56,221 bases of DNA from Psychrobacter piscatorii (GTDB taxonomy: Bacteria; Pseudomonadota; Gammaproteobacteria; Pseudomonadales; Moraxellaceae): the NCBI RefSeq assembly GCF_001444505.1, contig NZ_LNDJ01000047.1, positions 1-56,221 on the forward strand, read 5' to 3'. A program made the position numbers and the translations under genes. The first letter of the stretch is position 1; each line of letters starts with the position of its first letter. Shown piece by piece: positions 32,617 through 40,305 of the stretch. A model generated the notes under the pieces. That model worked only from the letters and a program-made list of their open reading frames with translations. It did not search any database and was not told where the DNA came from.

Positions 32617-33054
32617 ATGTTTGATGCTGATTTATCAGGTGGTGACGAGATTATCAGACGGTTAGGCGACTTGTATTTTGACAGTAAAAAAATGCAAAAG
32701 TTTAGCCGGTTGGTTGGCGCTGAGATGGTCAATCAAACTGAGGAACGCTTTTACAATCAGCATGGGCTAGACCGTCAACCGTGGTTGCCATCTAAACGAG
32801 CGATAGAGCAAGGCGGCGATACGCTACGCAAAGATGGTCGTTTATTGGCGTCACTCACCTATATTGCTCTTCCTGATGGCGTCAAGTGGGGCACAAATGT
32901 AGTTTATGCACGCATGATGCACTATGGCGGTAAAAAAGCGTTATTCCCTCACTTGTGGGGTGATATACCTGCTAGGCCGTTTTTGGGCATGAATGAAAAC
33001 GATAGGGCTAGTGTGCTGAATATCATCAATCGGATTATGGACGTCGACTTATGA
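32617..33054 (+). CDS. Virion morphogenesis protein (Mu gpG / P2 gpS-like)
   Basis: The 145-aa tail completion protein shows the family pattern of QTEERFYNQHGLDRQPW, followed by LRKDGRLLASLTYIALPDGVKWG and MHYGGK. It helps close the tail end for head joining. It overlaps the next gene by 4 bp. Confidence 0.85.
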   Translation: MFDADLSGGDEIIRRLGDLYFDSKKMQKFSRLVGAEMVNQTEERFYNQHGLDRQPWLPSKRAIEQGGDTLRKDGRLLASLTYIALPDGVKWGTNVVYARMMHYGGKKALFPHLWGDIPARPFLGMNENDRASVLNIINRIMDVDL

Positions 33055-33473
33055 GTAATTATTTTGCAGTAGGTCTTGGCCTAATCGAGCACTTAGAGGC
33101 TAAGGCTGACGAGTGGGGTGTTAAGCACGTTGGCACCGTCGCTAGTATCAACAAGATCAATAAAAACGTCACACCCGCGCTCTATGTCATCAACACTGGC
33201 AACAATCCTAACGCTAACGGCTCAATAGACAGCCGTGACGTGCAGCAATGGACGGTTGTTGTCGCTGTGAGTAACCAAGCGGCACAAACAGACGTTAAGG
33301 CGCTCATGGAGTCGTCAGGCGAGCTTGTGAGTAAAGTTATCAATCATGTGCAAGGTTATGAGCTAGACGACTATCACGACCCACTAGAGCGCACATCGAC
33401 CAGCGGGCGGCCTGATTACTTTAGTACGTTTGCATTATATCCACTCACTTTTCAAACCACTATTACGCCATAG
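33051..33473 (+). CDS. Tail terminator-like protein (Mu gp37-like)
   Basis: The 140-aa protein lies in the tail terminator position, between the morphogenesis and tail tube genes. The pattern VVVAVSNQAAQTDVKALMESSGEL with QWTVVVAV suits phage tail terminator families. It likely caps the growing tail tube. Confidence 0.65.
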   Translation: MSNYFAVGLGLIEHLEAKADEWGVKHVGTVASINKINKNVTPALYVINTGNNPNANGSIDSRDVQQWTVVVAVSNQAAQTDVKALMESSGELVSKVINHVQGYELDDYHDPLERTSTSGRPDYFSTFALYPLTFQTTITP

Positions 33474-33485
33474 GAGATAAGTAAC

Positions 33486-34232
33486 ATGGCAGATAAACAA
33501 CAATCACACGCATTTATCGGTAACGGTAAGGTGTATTTTACCGCTGTTAAAAATGGCGTAGAGGGCAAGCCCTTTTGGGTTGGCGTAGCATCAGCCGCAG
33601 CCTTTAATCACTCAGTCGAGAATGAGAGTGAATTAAAAGAGTATCACTCAGGTAAAAACCAGACTTGGGATAAATCAGAAGGTGACAAGTCCGCTACTTT
33701 TAGCCTAACCCTCAACGAGCGACGCGTTGAAGCGATGCAAGCAGCATTACAAGCCAAGGTCACGGAAGTTACCACGGGAACAGTCTCAGCAGAAGAGCAC
33801 GAAGTTGACGCCATTGGCGATATTCTCTTTTTGAAACATAAGAACGTCAGCGACGTTGTTATCACCGACAGCACGACTGCAACACCATTGGCATTGGTCG
33901 AAGGTATTGACTACACAATTGATGAAAAGTACGGCACTCTTGAAATGACGCACGTACAGACCATCACATCACCGATCAAAGTTGCATACAGCTATGGCAC
34001 GGCCACGGTCATGAAGCCAATGACAGATGATGTTGATTATTATCGCATCCGCGTCAACGGTCTAAACAAAGTTGGTCAAAAAGACAAGCAGGTAGTTACT
34101 GCATACCGTGCAAAGCTATCACCAGCAGATGCTTACGATTTAATCGGTGATGACTTTAGCGAAATGGAGCTTGAAGCCGACTTGATGTATGACGAAGCTG
34201 AAGAAGCCATGTATGAAATTGTGAAGCTGTAG
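33486..34232 (+). CDS. Tail tube protein
   Basis: The 248-aa protein is placed where the major tail protein is expected, with motifs such as IGNGKVYFTAVKNG and LSLTLNERRVEAMQAALQAK. A later Ig-like stretch (ITDSTTATPLALVEGIDYTI, DEKYGTLEMTHV) is present. AGGAG lies upstream. No sheath gene accompanies it, so the tail is probably flexible. A hairpin follows the stop, which could limit downstream transcription so that the tube is made in excess. Confidence 0.8.
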   Translation: MADKQQSHAFIGNGKVYFTAVKNGVEGKPFWVGVASAAAFNHSVENESELKEYHSGKNQTWDKSEGDKSATFSLTLNERRVEAMQAALQAKVTEVTTGTVSAEEHEVDAIGDILFLKHKNVSDVVITDSTTATPLALVEGIDYTIDEKYGTLEMTHVQTITSPIKVAYSYGTATVMKPMTDDVDYYRIRVNGLNKVGQKDKQVVTAYRAKLSPADAYDLIGDDFSEMELEADLMYDEAEEAMYEIVKL

Positions 34233-34236
34233 TTCG

Positions 34237-34270
34237 ATAGGTCTATGTGATTTCGCATAGACCTATTTTG
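34237..34270 (+). terminator. Hairpin (H4) after the tail tube gene
   Basis: Arms ATAGGTCTATG (34237-34247) and CATAGACCTAT (34256-34266) form a perfect 11-bp stem, followed by TTTTG. It is nearly identical to H2 at 8776-8801 (one base differs over 26). Partial termination is likely. Confidence 0.7.
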
Positions 34271-34323
34271 TTTAATTAAGTGACTGCGTGACGGTTGCTT
34301 AATTAAATGAAAAAGGATTAATT

Positions 34324-34755
34324 ATGCGTACTAATGCACAAACTAAGCTGACAAATACAGCCACGGGCGCGGTTATTATCTTATCAGACAGCCTTTACCC
34401 AGAAGGCGAACACGACTGGTCAGCTATCGTATCAAATACTAAGTACGCACTTGATGGCACAATGATAGTCGAACAGTCAGAGCGTAAAGCTGGCAGACCT
34501 TACACGATGCAGGCACCTGATGGTCATGGCGTACTATCACGAGCAACGGTTAATGCGCTCAAATCTGAGCGTGACAAGCTAGGCGCTACCTTTTGGCTAG
34601 ACTATCTAGCAGATGGGGCAGTTAAGCGCGTCAAGGTGATATTTGACACGACAGCGGAGGCAATTGAAGCTAAGCCAGTCAAGAACACGACAAGTCCAGA
34701 GCTGACCGATTACTATAATGTGACGCTTAGGTTTTTAGAGATACCTAGTAATTAA
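34324..34755 (+). CDS. Minor tail protein (143 aa)
   Basis: This small mixed alpha/beta protein (TKLTNTATGAVIILSDSLY... YYNVTLRFLEIPSN) belongs to the tail operon. It resembles tail accessory proteins downstream of tail tube genes, but I cannot name the family. AAGGATTAATT precedes the ATG. A terminator follows. Confidence 0.6.
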   Translation: MRTNAQTKLTNTATGAVIILSDSLYPEGEHDWSAIVSNTKYALDGTMIVEQSERKAGRPYTMQAPDGHGVLSRATVNALKSERDKLGATFWLDYLADGAVKRVKVIFDTTAEAIEAKPVKNTTSPELTDYYNVTLRFLEIPSN

Positions 34756-34772
34756 TACATAACAAGCCATAG

Positions 34773-34796
34773 CCCGCTCATTGTAGCGGGTTTTTT
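34773..34796 (+). terminator. Terminator after 34324-34755
   Basis: CCCGCT (34773-34778) pairs with AGCGGG (34785-34790), followed by six T. Confidence 0.82.
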
Positions 34797-34815
34797 AATG
34801 CCCAAAATTTGACGG

Positions 34816-37800
34816 ATGACAGCAATGGCAATTACTCAAAACGATTTAGAGATACTAAAGTCTGAGATTATGGCTGATACCGACGATGGCGGCGGTCTGC
34901 CAACGGGTATTGCTGTCGTCGATGGCGTATCTAACAACTTACTCCCTGATGTGTCGGATATTGACCGCTTAATTGGTCGTGTGCGTTTGCGTAAAGTATC
35001 ACTAGCGGTAAAGACGGCTAATGCTGAGCTATTGCAAGCGCCTCGTATTTTGCTAACCGAGCTGCCGGACAATCCAAATATCAGTGTGTTTTTCTTTAAA
35101 GGTAGTAGTTTCGCTGATCGTCGCTCAGATGCTCAAGATAAAATTGAGTCGTATCTTGCGTTTGGGACCAAGTGGGCAGGTCATTTATTGGAAACACAGC
35201 TTACTGGTCAGCGCGTCATCCAAATCTCATTAGGGTTAAAAGATGCTGTGCCAGCAGTCGGTCAACCTCTTGTATTGGTGCAAAACGAAGGCCAATCAGA
35301 CGAGTTTTATCAATACTTAAGACCGCTTAAAGTTGATACGGTAGTGCGTGAATTTCAACGTACCGTGAGCGAGACTGTGAGTCGTAATGTGGTAACGATT
35401 GAGTTTGGTGATGTTTTAAGCAAAACATTTAACGGCTTAACTGTGCCTGAGTTTTATCAAAACGCATCAACGAGCAGACGTGCAATCTTGCGAGAAGCTC
35501 GTATTGCTGATGCCGCTAAGTATTACAGCGCGTCACGTTTGGCTGAACCAGTGGTCGCTATGCAATCACGTCAGGTGCGGCTTGAGTCTATTTTTACGCA
35601 AGTGGTGCCAAGCACGCAAGTTGAGACGCCAATTTTGCAGCGCGACCCAGCAAACCAAGTTGCTACTCAGGCTCGTGGCGATGGGGTTATCAACATCAAT
35701 CAGTCGGTCAACGTGACACCAAGCACTGCGTTTAGCCTACCAAGCGGTATTGCAGTCGGTACGTTGAGCTTGTTTGTCGGCGGACGATCACTAATTGATA
35801 GAGATGGTCAATTAGTAGATAGCAGCAGTGTAGCTTACGCCTCTATCCAGTATGGCATTGGTCAAATCACCTGGTACAACCTTCTGAATCTTGGGCAAAC
35901 AACAGTGACAGGCAGCTATAAACCTGCTAGTGAGTTTACCCGTGTGGCGCAAACTGATTATCAAGTCGTTGGTGACAACGCAGGCTATAACTATGTGCGT
36001 GAGCTTGGTGCTGAGCCTTTGCCGAACAGCCTTAAAATCACTTATACGGTAGGTGGTAATAACTATCTCGTACACGATGATGGGCGCGGCAACTTAGTTG
36101 ATGATGACGGCAACGGTCGTGGCACTGTGCAAGGCAAGACAGTATTGCTGACGACTGCTGCTATTCCTGATGCTGCTAGCTATATCATTTATTCGTTTGG
36201 TGTCGATTTAGATACCGTTAAATATGGTGAGCAAGCGCTACCACCTGCCTACCATGCGGCTATTATTGACGATGAGGTGGTCGGCGATATCACAATCACA
36301 TGGGGCGCTGATAAAACAGCAACTATGAGTAACGGCATTATTACCGGTGATGCTACGGGCACGTATGATGGTCGAGAGCTGCATATTGCGCCCAATGAGA
36401 CAGTCGCAAAAGACACCGAGTTTACAGTATCGTATGACAAACTGCTTGACTCGATGACATCGCCAATTAACGCTACTTATAGCCCAAACTCTACGGACGG
36501 CACCTTTACCGCTACTATCGATATGGGCGGCGCTATAGATGGCGACATCAGTCTTAGAGCAGAGCTTTACGATAGAGGTAGCGCTCAGGTAGCAGTTCAC
36601 CTTTCCAGTATGGGTACTGGTGAAGAATTACTGAGATTGAACGGTGTTGCATACCCCACATACGCAACAGCCGTTGCGTACAGAAGTGGGAATACAATAA
36701 CGCCTCAGACAGGGCTGTCCTGGTATGACGCTACTAATGGGGTAAACGGTCAATGGAAAGTGTTTCTGGTGAGCAGTAGTTTGGATAAGGCAGCAGGTAC
36801 GGCCACGTTTACTATCAAGGTTTCGCGCAGAAAAACGGTTACTGATGTCGTGATGGCGGGCGGTTTAAATAAAAAACCACTATTTACAACCACGAGCCAA
36901 GACGAAAACCTAAATATCAGCACTGTGCAGATTTATGGCAGTGCTGAGGTCGGATCGACCACGGAGGCCGCTACTTTCGACATGACTGCTGATAAATTGC
37001 TAATAGCGCCACCGATGGAGTCAAAAACACCAGTCGTCAGCGGCTCAGTATTTGTCGATGCGCTCGGTCAGAGCTTGCGCGATGACAACGGCAACATCAA
37101 AAACAGCACTGATATTGTTGGCAAAATTGATTACAAGTCAGGCGTTTTGCAGCTAACAACTTGGCAAGCAGGACAAGCCAATACTGTTGACTTAAAATCA
37201 ATGCTACGCGAAAACGATCCGGTACCGCTTGCTAATTTGATTTTTAGAACGCCAGTCGCGCCACTTAAAGAAGCATCATTACAGATCAGCGCTGAGCTTG
37301 CAGATGGTACGCAAATATCGCTATCAACCGACGAGCAAGGCAACATAACTGGTAACAGCTTTGCACACGGTACGGTTGATTTTAAAGCAGGGGTGGTTGC
37401 GCTGTATTTTTACGAGCGACTAGGCGTGACAGCTAATCCTAGCGTGGTCAATGAGCCGTGGTATGACGCGAATAATATCTACACGCTATCGTCAGGAGAC
37501 AATACGCAATATATTAACCGACCTGTTTACGTTAAGCCTGACTCAATACGTTATAACGCGATTGCTTACAGCTATCTACCGCTTGATAAAGAGCTTATTG
37601 GACTTGACCCAGTACGCTTGCCAAGCGATGGTCGTGTGCCGTTTGTGCGTAAAGGCGACAGTATTGCCATTACTGAGCTTAAAACGCTGGAACTGCCAAC
37701 CAATGCGCCAAATGATACGTTTGATTTGGGATTTGAGCGATTGTCTGACGTGAACGTGGTTGATGCCAATGGTTTAAAAGTCAGCTTTGATTATCTTGAT

Positions 37801-38466
37801 GTTGATTTAGATGCAGGTACTTTGACGTTAAATGGACTGCTTGATATGTCATTTTATACAGCACCACTCACAGCTAAATATCGCATCATGGATATTGCGC
37901 TGGTCATTGAGACAGATATATCAGGCCGTGTGACGCTATCAACGCCTATCACGCATGATTACAGCACTGACGCAGTGTTTAGCTCAATGCTACTTGCCGG
38001 TGATATGCAAGCGCGAGCGTATAACGTGTTTAGTCAAAAATCATGGAGCAATGCCGTTTGGAGTGACTCATTGATTGGCGATGCTGCGACGTCACAGTTG
38101 CAGGTAACTAACAATCCTATTGTGGTGACTAATCGTGATGCTATCGAGGAGCGTTGGGCGCTGGTGTTTACCAGTCAAACAGCGTTTCGCATTATTGGCC
38201 AAACAGTCGGTGAGATTGGTACAGGTTCAACGACCACTTTGACAGCGCCAATTAACCCTATGACTGGCTATCCGTATTTCACGATACCAGCAGCAGCATG
38301 GGGCACAGGTTGGTCAGCTAATAACGTAGTGCGTATCAATACCGCAGCAGCCAAGTATCCAGTTTGGATCGGTAACGCTATCCAGCAGCATCAGGGTAGT
38401 AGTAAAGACAATTACGACTTTACGATTGGCTATCATGCCAACATTGATAGAGAGAGGGCTGTGTAA
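34816..38466 (+). CDS. Large tail/baseplate structural protein (1216 aa)
   Basis: No family is named with confidence. The N-terminal 250 residues are mixed alpha/beta (FADRRSDAQDKIESYLAFG). The remainder is a chain of beta modules with a recurring D-G-N/Q-hydrophobic ... G-x-I-D/Q-Y/F-x-x-G-x-V-x-L pattern, at about residues 335-370, 415-455, 755-795 and 835-870. The C-terminus (IEERWALVFTSQTAFRIIG) could be a hub-binding end. It is the largest protein of the phage and is probably tail-associated, perhaps baseplate or side fibre. ATG at 34825 is a possible alternative start. Confidence 0.65.
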   Translation: MTAMAITQNDLEILKSEIMADTDDGGGLPTGIAVVDGVSNNLLPDVSDIDRLIGRVRLRKVSLAVKTANAELLQAPRILLTELPDNPNISVFFFKGSSFADRRSDAQDKIESYLAFGTKWAGHLLETQLTGQRVIQISLGLKDAVPAVGQPLVLVQNEGQSDEFYQYLRPLKVDTVVREFQRTVSETVSRNVVTIEFGDVLSKTFNGLTVPEFYQNASTSRRAILREARIADAAKYYSASRLAEPVVAMQSRQVRLESIFTQVVPSTQVETPILQRDPANQVATQARGDGVININQSVNVTPSTAFSLPSGIAVGTLSLFVGGRSLIDRDGQLVDSSSVAYASIQYGIGQITWYNLLNLGQTTVTGSYKPASEFTRVAQTDYQVVGDNAGYNYVRELGAEPLPNSLKITYTVGGNNYLVHDDGRGNLVDDDGNGRGTVQGKTVLLTTAAIPDAASYIIYSFGVDLDTVKYGEQALPPAYHAAIIDDEVVGDITITWGADKTATMSNGIITGDATGTYDGRELHIAPNETVAKDTEFTVSYDKLLDSMTSPINATYSPNSTDGTFTATIDMGGAIDGDISLRAELYDRGSAQVAVHLSSMGTGEELLRLNGVAYPTYATAVAYRSGNTITPQTGLSWYDATNGVNGQWKVFLVSSSLDKAAGTATFTIKVSRRKTVTDVVMAGGLNKKPLFTTTSQDENLNISTVQIYGSAEVGSTTEAATFDMTADKLLIAPPMESKTPVVSGSVFVDALGQSLRDDNGNIKNSTDIVGKIDYKSGVLQLTTWQAGQANTVDLKSMLRENDPVPLANLIFRTPVAPLKEASLQISAELADGTQISLSTDEQGNITGNSFAHGTVDFKAGVVALYFYERLGVTANPSVVNEPWYDANNIYTLSSGDNTQYINRPVYVKPDSIRYNAIAYSYLPLDKELIGLDPVRLPSDGRVPFVRKGDSIAITELKTLELPTNAPNDTFDLGFERLSDVNVVDANGLKVSFDYLDVDLDAGTLTLNGLLDMSFYTAPLTAKYRIMDIALVIETDISGRVTLSTPITHDYSTDAVFSSMLLAGDMQARAYNVFSQKSWSNAVWSDSLIGDAATSQLQVTNNPIVVTNRDAIEERWALVFTSQTAFRIIGQTVGEIGTGSTTTLTAPINPMTGYPYFTIPAAAWGTGWSANNVVRINTAAAKYPVWIGNAIQQHQGSSKDNYDFTIGYHANIDRERAV

Positions 38467-38810
38467 TGGAGTTATCAGTTGATGCAAAAAACGCGGCGCT
38501 ACAAGGGATTGCTGATAAATTAAATGAGGGCACCAATTCGGTGCTCTCTTTGTTTATCGGTGAGACTTTAGCGGCTGAGATTGCGCTACTCAATCCAGCG
38601 CAGGAGTCAATAACCAACGCTGTCATGACGTTTAAAGTACCGCCCAAAGTGCTAGCGATAGCATCGGGCGTGCTGACATCGGCAAAAGTGCTGGCAGCAG
38701 ACGGCACGCTAATCGCTGAGCTTGACGTAGCTACTGAGGTCACGCTTGATAAGTCGCAAGTGTATCAAGGCGGCTATGTCACGCTGACAGCGCTAACAAT
38801 GGGTATTTGA
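38466..38810 (+). CDS. Small tail-region protein (114 aa)
   Basis: This mixed alpha/beta protein (ALQGIADKLNEGTNSVLSLF, then LDKSQVYQGGYVTLTAL) has no recognised family. It begins at the stop of the large tail protein gene. It may be a chaperone or minor tail component. Confidence 0.5.
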   Translation: MELSVDAKNAALQGIADKLNEGTNSVLSLFIGETLAAEIALLNPAQESITNAVMTFKVPPKVLAIASGVLTSAKVLAADGTLIAELDVATEVTLDKSQVYQGGYVTLTALTMGI

Positions 38811-38811
38811 T

Positions 38812-39036
38812 ATGGCAATAATCACAGGCAGAGCAAAACGCTATGACGGCACAGCGATTGATTACGTATTGTTATTTGCGTGGAAAACAGGCAGGTGCTT
38901 AGGTAAGTCAATACCAGACGCAGCGGGTAACTGGTCGTTTGACTACGATACCAACTTGATAGTTGGTATAACGTATGTCGCTGATGGCTGCGAGCCTATT
39001 ACGCATGGCGCGTATGAGCTTGTACTAAATAAATAA
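38812..39036 (+). CDS. Small beta-sandwich-like protein (74 aa)
   Basis: The pattern GRAKRYDGTAIDYVLLFAWK and PDAAGNWSFDYDTNLIVG suggests a carboxypeptidase-regulatory/Ig-like fold of one module, as used in tail decorations. No family is assigned. Confidence 0.55.
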   Translation: MAIITGRAKRYDGTAIDYVLLFAWKTGRCLGKSIPDAAGNWSFDYDTNLIVGITYVADGCEPITHGAYELVLNK

Positions 39037-39045
39037 GGGTAGATT

Positions 39046-39954
39046 ATGAGTTTTCTAAATCCAGTAAACGAGCCTGTGCTACGATTTAGCAGCACAGATG
39101 CGGGTGCGCCACAGATTAACTATAACGCTCGCACAGCAGGTGATGTAAAATCGGTGCTCAAAGCGTGTCTTGTTACAGGATACGGATCAACAGCAAGCGC
39201 AGGATGGACGGCGGTAAACGAGGCAGGTAATGTCATCGAGTTTTCCAGCACCTCTACTGAAATGCTCGATTATAGGCTAGGTGTTGATGATACGAGTACA
39301 TCGAGTACGACTTGGTATTACCAGTATAAAAATACAAGAACAAACCCTAAAAATAATACTATAAGCAAAGAATACACTTATAGTAACAGGGCGCACTCAG
39401 GAAATCGTTGGGACTTGATAGTATCAGATAAGGGTTTTTACTTTATTGAAACCTTATACAATAACGTTATCAATCAACTTATGTCAAGACTGACATTTAT
39501 GGGTCAGATAAAGAGCGCGCTAGTTGACATATTGTCAGAAAATATGTCTTTTTGGAGTGTTGGGCTGTCATCAACAAACAATGTTCCGGCTAGATTTTAC
39601 GCAAAAGGCACGAGTGCTGAGTTCTATCAAAAAATAGGAGGGAATGCTACTGGGTTTTCTTTTACGTCTGTTAATAAAGGGCTTTTTAATGAAGAAAAAT
39701 TACCGGCTGACAATGTTGCTGTTGATTTAGTCGGTGAGTTATATGTGGGGATGGAAGGAGGTGTTATGGGCAGTTATGCCGGACTGCTGATATCAACATT
39801 TAGAAATAGGGATGATATGTATGGTACAAAAACAACTCATTTCAACGGCCGTCCTGTGCTTTATTTTTGCAACGGAATATCTTGGGCTACTACTGACAAC
39901 ACCTTTCGGTTTCTAGTCGGCGTAATGATTTATCTTGATTATTGGGAGTATTGA
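39046..39954 (+). CDS. Candidate receptor-binding or virion surface protein (302 aa)
   Basis: The N-terminus (FLNPVNEPVLRFSSTDAGAPQINY) matches small phage surface proteins that follow tail hub genes. From about 39310 the sequence becomes much more AT-rich and Asn/Ser/Tyr-rich than its neighbours, with aromatic clusters (STTWYYQYKNTRT). This is a sign of an exchanged domain, so it may contact the host. No family is recognised for the C-terminal domain. Confidence 0.55.
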   Translation: MSFLNPVNEPVLRFSSTDAGAPQINYNARTAGDVKSVLKACLVTGYGSTASAGWTAVNEAGNVIEFSSTSTEMLDYRLGVDDTSTSSTTWYYQYKNTRTNPKNNTISKEYTYSNRAHSGNRWDLIVSDKGFYFIETLYNNVINQLMSRLTFMGQIKSALVDILSENMSFWSVGLSSTNNVPARFYAKGTSAEFYQKIGGNATGFSFTSVNKGLFNEEKLPADNVAVDLVGELYVGMEGGVMGSYAGLLISTFRNRDDMYGTKTTHFNGRPVLYFCNGISWATTDNTFRFLVGVMIYLDYWEY

Positions 39955-39955
39955 T

Positions 39956-40288
39956 ATGCAGGTGCTCGCAAAAGTCTATACGCCGCTATCACTCGCAAAC
40001 AGCGGTTATATCGCAGGCGCAGGCGCAGGTATTGTCACAGTGCAAGGCAAACCTGCATCACGTAAAATATGGCTGCTAGACGCGGTAACGATGGCGGTTG
40101 AGCAGGTCGCTACATCACTCAAAAACGGTCACTATCTATTTTTAGGTCTTGATCCTGCAAAAGAGTATCTGGTCATGGTGCGTGACCATAAAAAAGAGTA
40201 TGAGCCGTTTGCGTGGGATTATGTCAAACCTGCTAATGATTTAACTATCGCTGAGCAACAAACGCTTTGGCAAACGTGGCAAACTTAG
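39956..40288 (+). CDS. Hypothetical tail-region protein (110 aa)
   Basis: ATG at 39956 overlaps the preceding stop (TGATATG). The centre VTVQGKPASRKIWLLDAVT and HYLFLGLDPAKEYLVMVRD suggests a single beta-sandwich (pre-albumin-like) module, comparable with the 74-aa gene upstream. The function is unknown. Confidence 0.55.
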   Translation: MQVLAKVYTPLSLANSGYIAGAGAGIVTVQGKPASRKIWLLDAVTMAVEQVATSLKNGHYLFLGLDPAKEYLVMVRDHKKEYEPFAWDYVKPANDLTIAEQQTLWQTWQT

Positions 40289-40305
40289 AATAAAAGAGGT
40301 GATAA

